A stretch of DNA of 64,000 nt. Origin: Paenibacillus_E violae (GTDB taxonomy: Bacteria > Bacillota > Bacilli > Paenibacillales > NBRC-103111). The position numbers and the translations under genes are program-made. This document shows positions 41,299-50,669 of this stretch, in pieces. The notes under the pieces are model-generated. The model did no database searches. It saw only the letters and a program-made list of their open reading frames with translations, and had not been told where the DNA came from. The first letter of the stretch is position 1; each line of letters opens with the position of its first letter. The stretch spans positions 1-64,000 of the forward strand of contig NZ_JAWCUD010000006.1 of assembly GCF_032461945.1 (NCBI RefSeq), read 5' to 3'.

Positions 41299-42153
41299 AT
41301 GCCACAAATAGATCGACACAAAAACCGAACCGTGAATATTGAATTTGCCGCAGTGGAGGATTTCAGCATGCTTCCTAATCCTGAACGTCTTACTCTGATT
41401 CTCATTACGTCAGGAAGTATGAGCGGGACATTAAATGAACGGCCAATTTCCATTTCCGCTCCTGGTGTTCTTTGCTTAGCTGAAACAGATGATATGAAAG
41501 TCACGGAGAAACAAAACATTGCTGCACAATCCTTTCATTTTCATCCCGAATTTCTGAACACCACAGTTCTTTCCGAAACGCAGGGCTATTTTCCGACGGG
41601 GCCGAGAATACAAACAGGTCAATCACTTTTTCAAAGAGATGATCCATATACCACTATCCCCCGCATCACGGAGAAGGCATTTCCGCTTTTATTTGAATGG
41701 TTTTTTATACTAGGTATGGAAGTGCAGGCGCAAAGTGATTCACGTTGGGTGTGCAGAGTAAAAAGATACCTCATTCAAATATTGGGTTTGCTGGAGGATT
41801 TAAATCGAAATAGTGAACAATCACCTGTTGATTCCGTGTTAGAATATATAGAAATGAACTATTCCAGAAAGATTTCTCTGGAAGATCTAACGAATTGCGC
41901 TCATTTAAACCGTGTAACCCTGAATAAGATGTTTCAGGAAAGGTGCGGAGATACAGCAATGGGTTACTTGCTATCACATCGTTTGAAGGTTGTATGTGAG
42001 CTTTTAACTCATACAGGTATGAAGCTTGATGAAATCGCACGTGCTACAGGATTTGAGTATGACACATACCTTATCAAGCAATTCACGGCTAAAAAAGGCA
42101 TCTCACCTACAAAATATAGGAACACTACTCGCAAGTTCGCCACAGTCCAATAG
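41299..42153 (+). CDS. AraC-family transcriptional regulator (284 aa)
   Basis: The C-terminal 100 residues hold two AraC helix-turn-helix motifs (ISLEDLTNCAHLNRVTLNKMFQ and LDEIARATGFEYDTYLIKQF). The N-terminal part looks cupin-like (LILITSGSMSGTLNERPISI), which usually binds a small ligand. ATG 41299 is favoured by AGGTGAT upstream; two in-frame starts (41290, 41293) lie in that site. It is divergent from the epoxide-hydrolase-like gene. The two direct GGTACA words in the shared intergenic region (41212-41217 and 41246-41251, 34 bp apart) may be its sites. Confidence 0.88.
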   Translation: MPQIDRHKNRTVNIEFAAVEDFSMLPNPERLTLILITSGSMSGTLNERPISISAPGVLCLAETDDMKVTEKQNIAAQSFHFHPEFLNTTVLSETQGYFPTGPRIQTGQSLFQRDDPYTTIPRITEKAFPLLFEWFFILGMEVQAQSDSRWVCRVKRYLIQILGLLEDLNRNSEQSPVDSVLEYIEMNYSRKISLEDLTNCAHLNRVTLNKMFQERCGDTAMGYLLSHRLKVVCELLTHTGMKLDEIARATGFEYDTYLIKQFTAKKGISPTKYRNTTRKFATVQ

Positions 42154-42165
42154 AATTCATATATA

Positions 42166-42190
42166 AAAGCCGCCTAGCTGCAGCTTTTTT
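42166..42190 (+). terminator. Weak rho-independent terminator
   Basis: AAAGC and an inner GC pair with GC and GCTTT around CTAGCT, with one C-A mismatch, followed by TTTTT, after the AraC gene. The gap 42191-42508 is AT-rich and otherwise shows only a ribosome binding site. Confidence 0.55.
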
Positions 42191-42508
42191 GTTTTATAAA
42201 GATATGGATTTTTTTTACATGAAAAGAACCTAAACGGCTGAGTGAAAAATTAAGGCATCATTCATCGATTTATTTAGACTTCGTTTAAGTACGTTGGTAA
42301 GATAGAGATGAGGATTCATGTAAATTTTTAATTAGATGTTTGAGTATACACTCGGGTAGTTATTAGTAATAATAGGTCCAATTAAGAAAAACTTAAGAAT
42401 TAGTTCACAATGACTTTAATAAACTTCATTATGATGGGACTAATCTTAGATGTCTTTCACAAGCGAATTACCAGGCAGTGTAGACTAACGCACTGGAGGA
42501 AATGCGAA

Positions 42509-43645
42509 TTGACCAAATTACCTCGGATTCTAGTACTTACTGCGAGTTATGGCGCGGGGCACGAACTAGCGGCATACGCGATTAAAGAATATTGTCGCCG
42601 ATATAGCCTTGCTCATGTTCAAATCATTGATTTGATGAAAGAAGCTCATCCCGTACTAAATAAAATATCCACTTCTGTTTATATGAGTAGTTTTCATGCT
42701 GCGAGATTTGGTATTCATTATTATGGTTGGAGCTATTATTTGACTCAAAGAAACAATGCTTATAGTCCTGTTCTTGCTGGTTTAAATCGGTTAGGAACCA
42801 AACAATTGTATGAGATTATTCAAAGAGAACAACCAGATGGTGTTATCAATACATTTCCATATGGAGCTTCTCCTATTGTAAGCAAGCTTTTCGATATTCC
42901 AACGTTCACCATAATGACGGATTATGTCATTCATGCAAGATGGCTTCATCCTGCAATTGATAAATACTATGTGGCAAGTGAAGATTTGAAAGCTAATATG
43001 ATCGAGAATGGGATCAATGAAAAGGTCATAGAAGTAACGGGAATACCCATTCGAGATGCTTTTGAAAATAATAACTATCCGAATGAGAATAAAAACAATA
43101 AAATGATACTTATTATAGTTGGGGCATATAGTCAATTAGACCTTACAGCTAAAATGATAAAAAGTCTTGATGTTATAAAGGACTGTCATATTACTGTGGT
43201 ATGTGGCCGAAATGCTAAGTTGAATCAACTCCTGACAAAGCAATTTCAAAATAATTGCAGAGTCAAGATTCTGGGTTTCGTCGAGCGGATGGATGAACTA
43301 ATGGCTTCAGCCACATGTATCATTAGTAAAGCAGGAGGTTTAACACTAGCTGAATCTCTTGCTCTAAAAGTTCCACTTTTTATTTATCGCCCGTTCGCTG
43401 GTCAAGAAAAGGATAATGCCACTTATTTTTCTGAAAAAGGTATTGCATTTATCAGTCATCGGATGAGTGATCTCGCTAACCAAATTCGTCAATTTATAGA
43501 TAATGATACTAGTGTTTCTCTAGTAAAAAACAAAATGGATTTCTTACATCATAGAAAAGCAGCAGAAAGGATCGTTACGGACGTTCTTAGTACGATCTTT
43601 GGACGCAGGAGAGAGCAAGTGATATCGAATTCACCCATGATTTAA
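42509..43645 (+). CDS. GT28/MGDG-synthase-like glycosyltransferase (378 aa)
   Basis: A GT-B enzyme related to MurG, UgtP and plant MGDG synthases. The N terminus PRILVLTASYGAGHELAAYAI is the acceptor-binding Gly-rich loop, and SKAGGLTLAESLALKVPLFIYRPFAGQEKDNA the donor-binding C-terminal motif. It most likely transfers a sugar to a lipid at the inner membrane face. TTG 42509 follows GGAGG by nine bases; the upstream open frame (with ATG at 42410) lacks a good site. First gene of a three-gene unit with a NodB deacetylase and a TVP38 protein. Visibly more AT-rich than its flanks. Confidence 0.88.
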   Translation: MTKLPRILVLTASYGAGHELAAYAIKEYCRRYSLAHVQIIDLMKEAHPVLNKISTSVYMSSFHAARFGIHYYGWSYYLTQRNNAYSPVLAGLNRLGTKQLYEIIQREQPDGVINTFPYGASPIVSKLFDIPTFTIMTDYVIHARWLHPAIDKYYVASEDLKANMIENGINEKVIEVTGIPIRDAFENNNYPNENKNNKMILIIVGAYSQLDLTAKMIKSLDVIKDCHITVVCGRNAKLNQLLTKQFQNNCRVKILGFVERMDELMASATCIISKAGGLTLAESLALKVPLFIYRPFAGQEKDNATYFSEKGIAFISHRMSDLANQIRQFIDNDTSVSLVKNKMDFLHHRKAAERIVTDVLSTIFGRRREQVISNSPMI

Positions 43646-43666
43646 ACAATCCACTCTAGAAAGAAT

Positions 43667-45031
43667 GTGATTGGCTTGCATACATTGTTATGGGGCATTT
43701 TTATCGTACTGCTTCTATATACAATTTTGCCTACTATTATCGTTCGTTTACTTTGTCTGTGGGTGTACAAAAAGAAAGTGAGCAAGGAAGGCATAGCTTT
43801 AACCTTTGACGATGGTCCTGATCCAGAGTTTACGCCGCAATTGTTGGATCTTCTCTCCAAATATCAGATCAAAGCCGCATTCTTTGTACTTGGGTCCAAA
43901 GCGGAGAAGTATCCAGATATCATTCTGCGCATTCATCATGAAGGGCATCTGATCGGCATTCACAATTATGTCCATTGGACAAATGCTTTTATGACCCCGA
44001 AAACGGTTCGAAAGCAATTGAATGATTCCGTAGAAGCGATTGAGAAGATTATTGGGGTAAAGCCGATTTATTATCGTCCTCCTTGGGGGATTATCAATGT
44101 CTTTGACCTATTTTTAGTGAAGCAATATCGTTTGGTTCTCTGGTCGTTAATGGTAAAAGATTGGAGAAGCAGGGGAGGCAAGAACCGCATAAGATCAACC
44201 TTATTAGCCAAACTACAAATGAATCATATTATCGTGCTTCATGATAGTGGGCAGACTTTTGGGGCGAATCGAGATGCTCCTCACCATATGCTGAAGGCCC
44301 TCGAGGATTTCATTGAAATATGCAAACAGCGAAATTTTCCTTTTCTACCCATAGACACCTACTTACAATTACTACAATTTAAGAAAAGGAAGCCAAGTGG
44401 GCTTGTAAAGAAATGTCTCGTTTTCATCTGGTTAAAATGGGAACGCATGTTCAATTGGTTATTCAACATTCGGCCAATTGATGTGAATAATCAAATTTTC
44501 AATAGCCGAGTGGTCAAATATCACGGGAAAACGATCCATTTGGGAAGTGGGGAAGAGTTGACTTCCGGAGATCTGGTTGTTGAACTTCATTTTAATAATG
44601 AGAAACTTCATCAATTGATTACGGAATCTACCTCTATGTTCCAACTTGCCGTCAAAATGAAACATGATGTACAGAGCTTTTTGCCCACACTGGCCCAACG
44701 GATTCATAGCATGCCCGAAAAAGTCAAAGCGATCTACGGAATCACTATGATACACAGAGGTTCTAGACAATTAGGTTTTACCGTGACAGAGTTACCAAAA
44801 GGTTTGTTTAGCAGATTTACACAGATCTATTTAAAGACGTTATTATATGTGCTTCATCCTAACGGAAGAGATCGATTGAAACTGAAAAGTGAACTATTGT
44901 CTCCAAGAATAGCAACTATTTCTACTGAGGAACTCTACAAAAAATACGCGGTTACTGCGGAACCTATGCCGATCTCAGAACATGCGATTTCGATCAGTCA
45001 GGAAGTTTTATATGAAGCAAACAGGACCTAA
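43667..45031 (+). CDS. Membrane-anchored NodB deacetylase with YkoP-like C terminus (454 aa)
   Basis: An N-terminal transmembrane anchor (about 8-33), then a NodB deacetylase domain (about 40-240) with the Asp-Asp motif TFDDGPDPEF (Asp48-Asp49), the metal histidines H99 and H103 (GIHNYVH), the RPPWG motif and a late catalytic HDSG. The C-terminal 200 residues (after about 255) form a second conserved region resembling Bacillus YkoP, with unknown function. The GTG start follows AGAAAGAAT. It removes acetyl groups from surface glycans or glycolipids in the family (specific substrate unknown). Its 3' end overlaps the next gene by 20 bp. Confidence 0.86.
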   Translation: MIGLHTLLWGIFIVLLLYTILPTIIVRLLCLWVYKKKVSKEGIALTFDDGPDPEFTPQLLDLLSKYQIKAAFFVLGSKAEKYPDIILRIHHEGHLIGIHNYVHWTNAFMTPKTVRKQLNDSVEAIEKIIGVKPIYYRPPWGIINVFDLFLVKQYRLVLWSLMVKDWRSRGGKNRIRSTLLAKLQMNHIIVLHDSGQTFGANRDAPHHMLKALEDFIEICKQRNFPFLPIDTYLQLLQFKKRKPSGLVKKCLVFIWLKWERMFNWLFNIRPIDVNNQIFNSRVVKYHGKTIHLGSGEELTSGDLVVELHFNNEKLHQLITESTSMFQLAVKMKHDVQSFLPTLAQRIHSMPEKVKAIYGITMIHRGSRQLGFTVTELPKGLFSRFTQIYLKTLLYVLHPNGRDRLKLKSELLSPRIATISTEELYKKYAVTAEPMPISEHAISISQEVLYEANRT

Positions 45032-45671
45032 TACGAAGCTTTTTAGCGTTATTAGTATACTTGTCATTGTAGGTATCTCAGGTTATTATCTTTATCTTGT
45101 TCATACAGGAGAAGCAGATGGGTACATTCATCGTATTCGGGAGCTTGGGTGGATAGGCACTATCATTGGCATCTTTGTGCAGTCCATTGTTAATATTCTA
45201 CCGGTACCTGGAGAGTTTATCTCTATCGCACTCATGGAAATATATGGTCCCGTTTGGGGTGGTATTTATTCGTGGATAGGCGGTGTACTCGGCGCGGTGG
45301 GTGCGCTGTATCTCACCAAATGGATTGCAAAGCCTTTCTTCGGTAAATTAGCGCAGCCATTTCTACAAAAAGTAGAAGAGTTCACAAAAAGGCATGAAAC
45401 GTTTGGTCTTTTACTCATTCGATTCGTCCCTTTGGTCCCGTATCATTTTGTGAATTATGCGTTGGGTTTTTTGAAAATAAACATTTGGTCTTTTATCTGG
45501 ACCACTGGCTTGGGCATACTTCCCTTCACGATTGCAATGAGTGGTCTTTATGCGGGGGTTCGTAATGGTTCACTCTTATGGGGAGCTATTGGGATCGTCA
45601 TATTTATAGGATTGCTAGGAGTAAGCTTGCTGATAAAAGGAAGGCGGAGACGAGTCTCTGATCGGGTTTGA
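45012..45671 (+). CDS. TVP38/TMEM64 (DedA-like) membrane protein (219 aa)
   Basis: Integral membrane protein of the SNARE-associated/DedA group. It has about five to six helices and the family core FVQSIVNILPVPGEFISIALMEIYG ... GGVLGAVGALYLTK and RFVPLVPYHFVNYALG. DedA-group proteins act in lipid carrier recycling and membrane homeostasis. ATG 45012 has AGGAAG eight bases upstream and lies inside the end of the deacetylase gene, so translation is coupled. The upstream in-frame start at 44982 has no such site. Joined with a lipid glycosyltransferase and a deacetylase, it suggests a glycolipid export step. Confidence 0.88.
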   Translation: MKQTGPNTKLFSVISILVIVGISGYYLYLVHTGEADGYIHRIRELGWIGTIIGIFVQSIVNILPVPGEFISIALMEIYGPVWGGIYSWIGGVLGAVGALYLTKWIAKPFFGKLAQPFLQKVEEFTKRHETFGLLLIRFVPLVPYHFVNYALGFLKINIWSFIWTTGLGILPFTIAMSGLYAGVRNGSLLWGAIGIVIFIGLLGVSLLIKGRRRRVSDRV

Positions 45672-45774
45672 ATTCGATTTAAATTAGTAATGAAAAGCAC
45701 TTTATGTTTCGGATAATTCTTAATCAAAAGACGTGACTTGAATAGAACGGAAAGTACGAAAAGACTTACAACCC

Positions 45775-45842
45775 CAAGAACGCCACCCGTTCTTGAGCCG
45801 TTCTCCCCACTAATTACCGCACGAAGAACGGATAGCGTTCTT
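45775..45842. repeat. Two GAACG/CGTTC hairpins in a 282-bp gap
   Basis: CAAGAACG-CCACC-CGTTCTTG (45775-45795) and AAGAACG-GATAG-CGTTCTT (45824-45842) are perfect dyads with five-base loops, about 48 bp apart. GAACGG and CCGTTC also occur singly nearby. No T-run follows, so they are not simple terminators. They lie between the TVP38 gene and the rpmF promoter. Confidence 0.55.
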
Positions 45843-45882
45843 GTATTTTCATTCTCCATATAACCATTATCCCAACTCAGCA

Positions 45883-45911
45883 TTGACAATATAGTTCAAG
45901 AAAGTTATTAT
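45883..45911 (+). promoter_or_regulatory. Sigma-A promoter of rpmF
   Basis: TTGACA (45883-45888) and TATTAT (45906-45911) with a 17-bp spacer, 43 bases ahead of the rpmF start. Confidence 0.75.
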
Positions 45912-45953
45912 ATTCTTTGTTGATTTATGTAACTGAAAAGAGGTGTTTTGAAA

Positions 45954-46130
45954 ATGGCAGTTCCTCAACGGAGAACGTCCAAAACACGTCGCGATAAGCG
46001 CCGTACTCACTTTAAACTGGAAGTACCAGGAATGGTGAAGTGTGAACAATGTGCAGAATTGAAGAAAGCACATCATGTTTGCAAAAACTGCGGTTCATAT
46101 AAAGGTAGAGAGATCGTTAAAGCTCAATAA
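45954..46130 (+). CDS. rpmF: 50S ribosomal protein L32 (58 aa)
   Basis: Basic ribosomal protein beginning MAVPQRRTSKTRRDKRRTH. The zinc ribbon is intact: CEQC and CKNC, spaced by 12 residues, so this is the Cys-containing (zinc) form. ATG 45954 follows AAGAGGTGTTTTGAAA. In most Bacillales rpmF follows a YceD/DUF177 gene and precedes fapR/plsX. Here it stands alone with its own promoter and terminator. Confidence 0.96.
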   Translation: MAVPQRRTSKTRRDKRRTHFKLEVPGMVKCEQCAELKKAHHVCKNCGSYKGREIVKAQ

Positions 46131-46148
46131 TAATATGAATTGCACCGG

Positions 46149-46183
46149 AAATGACACTTCTAAACAATTAGGGTGTCATTTTT
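46149..46183 (+). terminator. Rho-independent terminator of rpmF
   Basis: AAATGACAC pairs with GTGTCATTT, with an inner loop, and continues into TTTTTGTATTTTT. Confidence 0.85.
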
Positions 46184-46226
46184 GTATTTTTACATTGTTG
46201 TTTACTCTTCCGAAATGGAGGGACTT

Positions 46227-48491
46227 ATGCCTTCGCGATACTCATCATTTCTAATAAAACTGCTGATTACGACCTCACTGATTAGCGCGGTGCCTTTGCT
46301 GTGCCTGGGTGTATACGCTTTCTTTCAATCGACTTCCACGGTTCAGGCCAAGGTGAACGAAGCGAATGTGTTCATTTTGCAGCAATCGCAAAGCCGGGTT
46401 GAGCAGATTCTGAAGGTAATCGATCAGGTTTCCGGACGGTTCGCGGAGACGCCTTTTGTGATCAATTCCGTGGCGAAACGCATGGAGATTGAAGATTTCC
46501 AGGATATCGATCTGCTGGTAAAAGGGCTTCTTGGCGTTCAAACCTATGAATTAGGCGTGAAATCAGCGGAGCTGCACAGTTTACAAAACGGTTGGTATAT
46601 CAAAGACGGCGGCTTTTACTTTGGCACTGACGCTGCGAAAGCGTCGAATGCGCTTGCCTATGTCTATACATCGCGGTGGCTGCCTGATCAGGATGCCTCT
46701 TTTGCAGGAATCAAACTTGTGAAAACGATTCCACCACTGGCTGCCGAGCCCAAAGGATATTTATTCGTACGCATGTCGAACACGGAGCTCTCCAAGCTAC
46801 TGACGGGAGGTTTCTCAACCAGGGAAACGATGGTCTTGGATGACAAAATGAAGATTATCATTCACAGTGATCCTGCGAGAATTGGTCAAAGTGTTCTTGC
46901 CGAGCCTTGGGCCAAGGAGCTTCAGCAATCAGGACATACACAAGGATATGTGAATAGCACCTTATCGGGACAACCGTATAGTGTGATTTATAATCAATCT
47001 CGCTACAATAATTGGACCTATGTGTCGGTGATCCCGCTGGAGGAAGCAAGGAAGGAATCCGCTGCTATCGGATGGGCGACGTTAACCGCATGCATTGTGC
47101 TGCTGCTTTTTGCCGCGCTGCTGTCTTACTGGGCTTCCAAGCGGATGTATTTCCCTGTACGCAGTCTCATGGAATTCACGATGCGCCATAGTAAGCCGCA
47201 AAGCGGCGGGTCTGCCGTCAAAGACGAACTGCAATGGATTGGCACGCAGGTGGCCTCGCTCCATCAATCGAAGGAGCAGCTGGAAGGGCAGATGAAGATT
47301 CAGGCCGGTCAACTGGTGGACTACTTCATGCTGAAGCTGTTCCAAGGCGAGTTGTACCGCGGCGAGATGGAGGAGCAGGCGGAGCGGTTCCAGCTGCCTG
47401 TTTGGAAGAACTATGCGGTGCTGGTCCTGCAGATCGATACACTGGATCAAACGCGTTATCGTTCCAGTGAGCAGGATTTGCTGCTTTTTGCGATTAATAA
47501 TATGGCCGCAGAGCTGATTGGGATGCCGCAGCGTATTCATGCGATGCCTATTGGCAATTATCAGGTGATTTTGGTCGGCAGTGATACGGACAACCATATG
47601 GAGCTGCTCAGTGAATGGAGTGCGCTGGCCATGTCGGTGCAAAGTGCTGTAGACGAATATTTGGGACTGAAGGTAAGTATCGGTATCAGCAGGCCTTATG
47701 ACCAATTGTTTGCGACTTCAGGGGCATTTCTGGAAGCCAAAGAAGCGCTGCAATACCGAATTCGTCTTGGCGAGAAAGCAATTCTGCATCTCGATGACTT
47801 GAAGCCCAAACAAGCCTCAAGTCACTATTACCCACACCATTTGGTGTCGGAGCTAACGCAGGCTATTGCTTTACTTGATAAGGACAAGGCTGAGGAACTG
47901 CTGCATCAGTTTATACAGGACGTTCTACGCGTAGAGACGGATTCAAATGTTTACCGAATGTCTTTTGCCATGCTGTTGACGGATCTCATCCGCGTCTTGT
48001 ACGACATGGGGGATACGGGGGAACTCTCGTTTCCGGATCAACGGAATGCGTATGAGCACATGTTCCGATTGAAGACACCGCAGGAAATTGAAGTGTGGTT
48101 TAAATCGCAGATGATTCATCCGATGATGGAGCTGACCCGCAAGCGTCACGAATCGTCCGGCAAAAGCATTTCTCGCTCAGTGATGGACCTCATTCATGCC
48201 CATTATGATAGTGAACTGACGCTGGAGCAGTGCGCGCTGCGGTTGAACTACAGCACTCACTATATCCGCCGGATGTTCCGGAAGGAAGCGGGGATGAGCT
48301 TTAGTGAATACTTGGCGGGATACCGCCATGATATGGCCAAAAGCTGGCTGAGCAGCACGGAGATGAAGATCACCGACATTGCAGAACGCTTGCAGTACAC
48401 TAATGCGCAAAATTTCATCCGCCAGTTCCGCAAACTGGAAGGGATGACACCGGGCCAGTACCGGGAACAGCGCAGGGATGCTATTGGTTGA
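46227..48491 (+). CDS. YesN-like membrane AraC regulator (754 aa)
   Basis: A transmembrane transcription factor: one helix near the N terminus (about residues 11-31), an extracellular sensor region (about 35-285), a second helix (ATLTACIVLLLFAALLSYWAS, about 290-310), a cytoplasmic linker, and a C-terminal AraC double HTH (about 655-750; LTLEQCALRLNYSTHYIRRM and ITDIAERLQYTNAQNFIRQF). This is common in Paenibacillus before LplABC-type sugar transporters, where it senses extracellular carbohydrate. ATG 46227 follows TGGAGGGA; earlier in-frame starts are rejected. Confidence 0.9.
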   Translation: MPSRYSSFLIKLLITTSLISAVPLLCLGVYAFFQSTSTVQAKVNEANVFILQQSQSRVEQILKVIDQVSGRFAETPFVINSVAKRMEIEDFQDIDLLVKGLLGVQTYELGVKSAELHSLQNGWYIKDGGFYFGTDAAKASNALAYVYTSRWLPDQDASFAGIKLVKTIPPLAAEPKGYLFVRMSNTELSKLLTGGFSTRETMVLDDKMKIIIHSDPARIGQSVLAEPWAKELQQSGHTQGYVNSTLSGQPYSVIYNQSRYNNWTYVSVIPLEEARKESAAIGWATLTACIVLLLFAALLSYWASKRMYFPVRSLMEFTMRHSKPQSGGSAVKDELQWIGTQVASLHQSKEQLEGQMKIQAGQLVDYFMLKLFQGELYRGEMEEQAERFQLPVWKNYAVLVLQIDTLDQTRYRSSEQDLLLFAINNMAAELIGMPQRIHAMPIGNYQVILVGSDTDNHMELLSEWSALAMSVQSAVDEYLGLKVSIGISRPYDQLFATSGAFLEAKEALQYRIRLGEKAILHLDDLKPKQASSHYYPHHLVSELTQAIALLDKDKAEELLHQFIQDVLRVETDSNVYRMSFAMLLTDLIRVLYDMGDTGELSFPDQRNAYEHMFRLKTPQEIEVWFKSQMIHPMMELTRKRHESSGKSISRSVMDLIHAHYDSELTLEQCALRLNYSTHYIRRMFRKEAGMSFSEYLAGYRHDMAKSWLSSTEMKITDIAERLQYTNAQNFIRQFRKLEGMTPGQYREQRRDAIG

Positions 48492-48547
48492 CGAATTTGC
48501 TTGCAAGCAGCCCGATTCTAGCTATTTTCAGATAGATAACAATCTAG

Positions 48548-48583
48548 AGAGGTTGTTCCCATACCGGAGACAGCCTCTTTTTT
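48548..48583 (+). terminator. Rho-independent terminator
   Basis: AGAGGTTGT pairs with ACAGCCTCT (wobble pairs), followed by TTTTT, between the regulator gene and the ABC transporter. The transporter is therefore likely a separate unit. Confidence 0.75.
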
Positions 48584-48744
48584 GCGTTCAAAATGATTAC
48601 CCGCAGGGCCGCTAATGATTATAAATGCTTGCTTAAACGGCGAATAAACGGCTCATTCGCAGATGGAGCGCTGCTGATTATTGCAGGCAATTTCCAGTCT
48701 CGATACGCTAACCATGTCAAAACAAACGAGGAGGACGAGTCAAC

Positions 48745-49701
48745 GTGGAACTGACTTCTAGACCGGTAAAAGCGGATACGGCTGCGAGAAGCAAAGCCCG
48801 CACGAGAATCAACCGTTTGCTGAAAAACAAATGGCTGTATGCGATGGCGCTTCCAGGCATGCTCTACTTTATTATTTTTCGTTATTTCCCCATGTGGGGG
48901 CTGTTGATTTCCTTTCAGGACTACCAGCCGGCACTTGGGATGCTGCACAGCAAATGGGTGGGTTTCAAACATTTTGAGAGGTTCTTTTTCGATGCTTCAT
49001 TCGCAATGCTTTTCAAAAATACGATTATTCTCGCCGTGTACAATCTGGTCTTTTTCTTCCCGCTGCCAATCATTCTAGCCCTGTTATTAAATGAAGTGCG
49101 CAGGGAAGTTTTCAAACGCAGCATTCAGACGATTGTCTACATCCCCCACTTCGTTTCCTGGGTGGTTGTGGTTGGGATCTCCTACATCTTTTTCACGACG
49201 GAAGGAGGCATCGTCAACGACCTTTTCGTTTCATTGGGCCTGCCGAAAATGGAGTTCCTTATCTCAAGCGAGTGGTTTCGAACGATGATCGTTTCGCAAG
49301 TGGTATGGAAGGAAACAGGCTGGGGAACGATTATTTTCTTGGCAGCACTGGCCGGGGTGGATCCGCAGTTGTATGAAGCGGCAAGAATCGATGGCGCGAA
49401 CCGTTTCCGCCAATTGTGGCATATTACGCTTCCTGCCATCCGCAGTGTCATTGTCATTTTATTTATTCTTCGACTGGGGTCGTTCCTGGATACCGGCTTT
49501 GAACAAATCTTCTTAATGCTGAACGCCATGAACCGCGAGGTAGGCGAAGTATTTGACACCTACGTTTACAACGTCGGGATTCAGCAAGGCCAGTTCAGCT
49601 ACAGTACAGCAGTCGGATTGTTTAAGTCGATCATTGGGCTGGTGCTGGTGGTTGGGGCCAATCGGTTGGCCAAAAAATTCGGCGAAAGCGGCCTGTATTA
49701 A
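48745..49701 (+). CDS. LplB-like sugar ABC transporter permease (318 aa)
   Basis: Inner-membrane permease of the carbohydrate ABC transporter (CUT1) type with about six helices. The EAA loop reads EAARIDGANRF ... ITLP. The N terminus has an extra cytoplasmic basic segment as in LplB. GTG 48745 follows GAGGAGGACG. It pairs with the LplC-like permease 18 bp downstream. No ATPase gene is in the cluster, which is normal since a shared MsmX-type ATPase is used. Confidence 0.93.
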   Translation: MELTSRPVKADTAARSKARTRINRLLKNKWLYAMALPGMLYFIIFRYFPMWGLLISFQDYQPALGMLHSKWVGFKHFERFFFDASFAMLFKNTIILAVYNLVFFFPLPIILALLLNEVRREVFKRSIQTIVYIPHFVSWVVVVGISYIFFTTEGGIVNDLFVSLGLPKMEFLISSEWFRTMIVSQVVWKETGWGTIIFLAALAGVDPQLYEAARIDGANRFRQLWHITLPAIRSVIVILFILRLGSFLDTGFEQIFLMLNAMNREVGEVFDTYVYNVGIQQGQFSYSTAVGLFKSIIGLVLVVGANRLAKKFGESGLY

Positions 49702-49719
49702 AGAAGGGAGTCATGTTTA

Positions 49720-50598
49720 ATGATCAACAAAAGCATAGGCAGCCGCATCTTTGATGGCTTCAATTACACGTTTCTGGCGTTATTTGCTCTCGTCACGCTG
49801 CTGCCGTTTATCTACATTATCTCGGTATCATTTGCAGAGCCGGAAGAGGTGCTCAGACGGGGATTCATTTTGTTCCCTACTTCCTTCTCGTTGGAAGGTT
49901 ACCGCTACATTTTCTCGACTCAAACGATTGTGAACAGCCTATTTGTGACGATCGGCATTACAGTGGTCGGTACCTTTATCAATCTTTTGTTCACCTCGCT
50001 GCTCGCCTATCCGCTTTCGAGGCAGGATTTTGAAGGAAGAAAGCTGTTTATGATGCTGATCGTCTTCACCATGCTGTTCCACGGCGGGATTCTGCCAACG
50101 TTCCTTGTCGTTAAGGCGCTTGGCATGCTGAACAGCTACTGGTCTCTGCTGATTCCCAATGCGATCAGTGCGTTTAACCTCATCGTCGTTGTGAGCTTTT
50201 TCCGTCAGCTGCCCGAGGGACTTGAGGAAGCGGCCAAAATTGACGGCTGCAGCGACGTGGGCTTGCTTTTCCGAATTGTGCTGCCTTTATCGGCGCCAGT
50301 GCTTGCTACGTTTGCCTTGTTTTATGCGGTAGGCCATTGGAACACCTTTTTCAACGCAATCATGTACATTAACGATTCGAAAATGTGGCCGATTCAAGTC
50401 TGGCTGAGGCAAATCGTCATCTTATCCCAAGGTGGAATCGGTGATTCGACGCAGTTTGATCAGAATTATATCGCGCCTCCATCACAAATCATTAAGATGG
50501 CTGTCATTGTCATTTCAACGGTGCCGATTCTACTCGTCTATCCGTTCCTTCAGAAGCATTTTGCCAAAGGAGTCATGATCGGTTCTGTAAAAGGTTGA
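49720..50598 (+). CDS. LplC-like sugar ABC transporter permease (292 aa)
   Basis: Second permease with about six helices. The EAA loop is EEAAKIDGCSDVGLLFRIVLP-like, and the C terminus is short and ends FAKGVMIGSVKG, typical of LplC/YtcP. The ATG follows GAAGGGAGTCATG. Translation runs directly on from the LplB gene. It works with the binding protein encoded downstream. Confidence 0.93.
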   Translation: MINKSIGSRIFDGFNYTFLALFALVTLLPFIYIISVSFAEPEEVLRRGFILFPTSFSLEGYRYIFSTQTIVNSLFVTIGITVVGTFINLLFTSLLAYPLSRQDFEGRKLFMMLIVFTMLFHGGILPTFLVVKALGMLNSYWSLLIPNAISAFNLIVVVSFFRQLPEGLEEAAKIDGCSDVGLLFRIVLPLSAPVLATFALFYAVGHWNTFFNAIMYINDSKMWPIQVWLRQIVILSQGGIGDSTQFDQNYIAPPSQIIKMAVIVISTVPILLVYPFLQKHFAKGVMIGSVKG

Positions 50599-50669
50599 AC
50601 AGGCTCCCGAAAACTATTGTGATTGGGAAGCATTCATATAAAATAAGACTATGGGGAGGCATTGCCACA

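Noticed and set aside
45548..45889. 113-codon minus-strand frame with a hydrophobic stretch
   Set aside because: It overlaps the end of the TVP38 gene by over 100 bases and its repeats come from the GAACG dyads.
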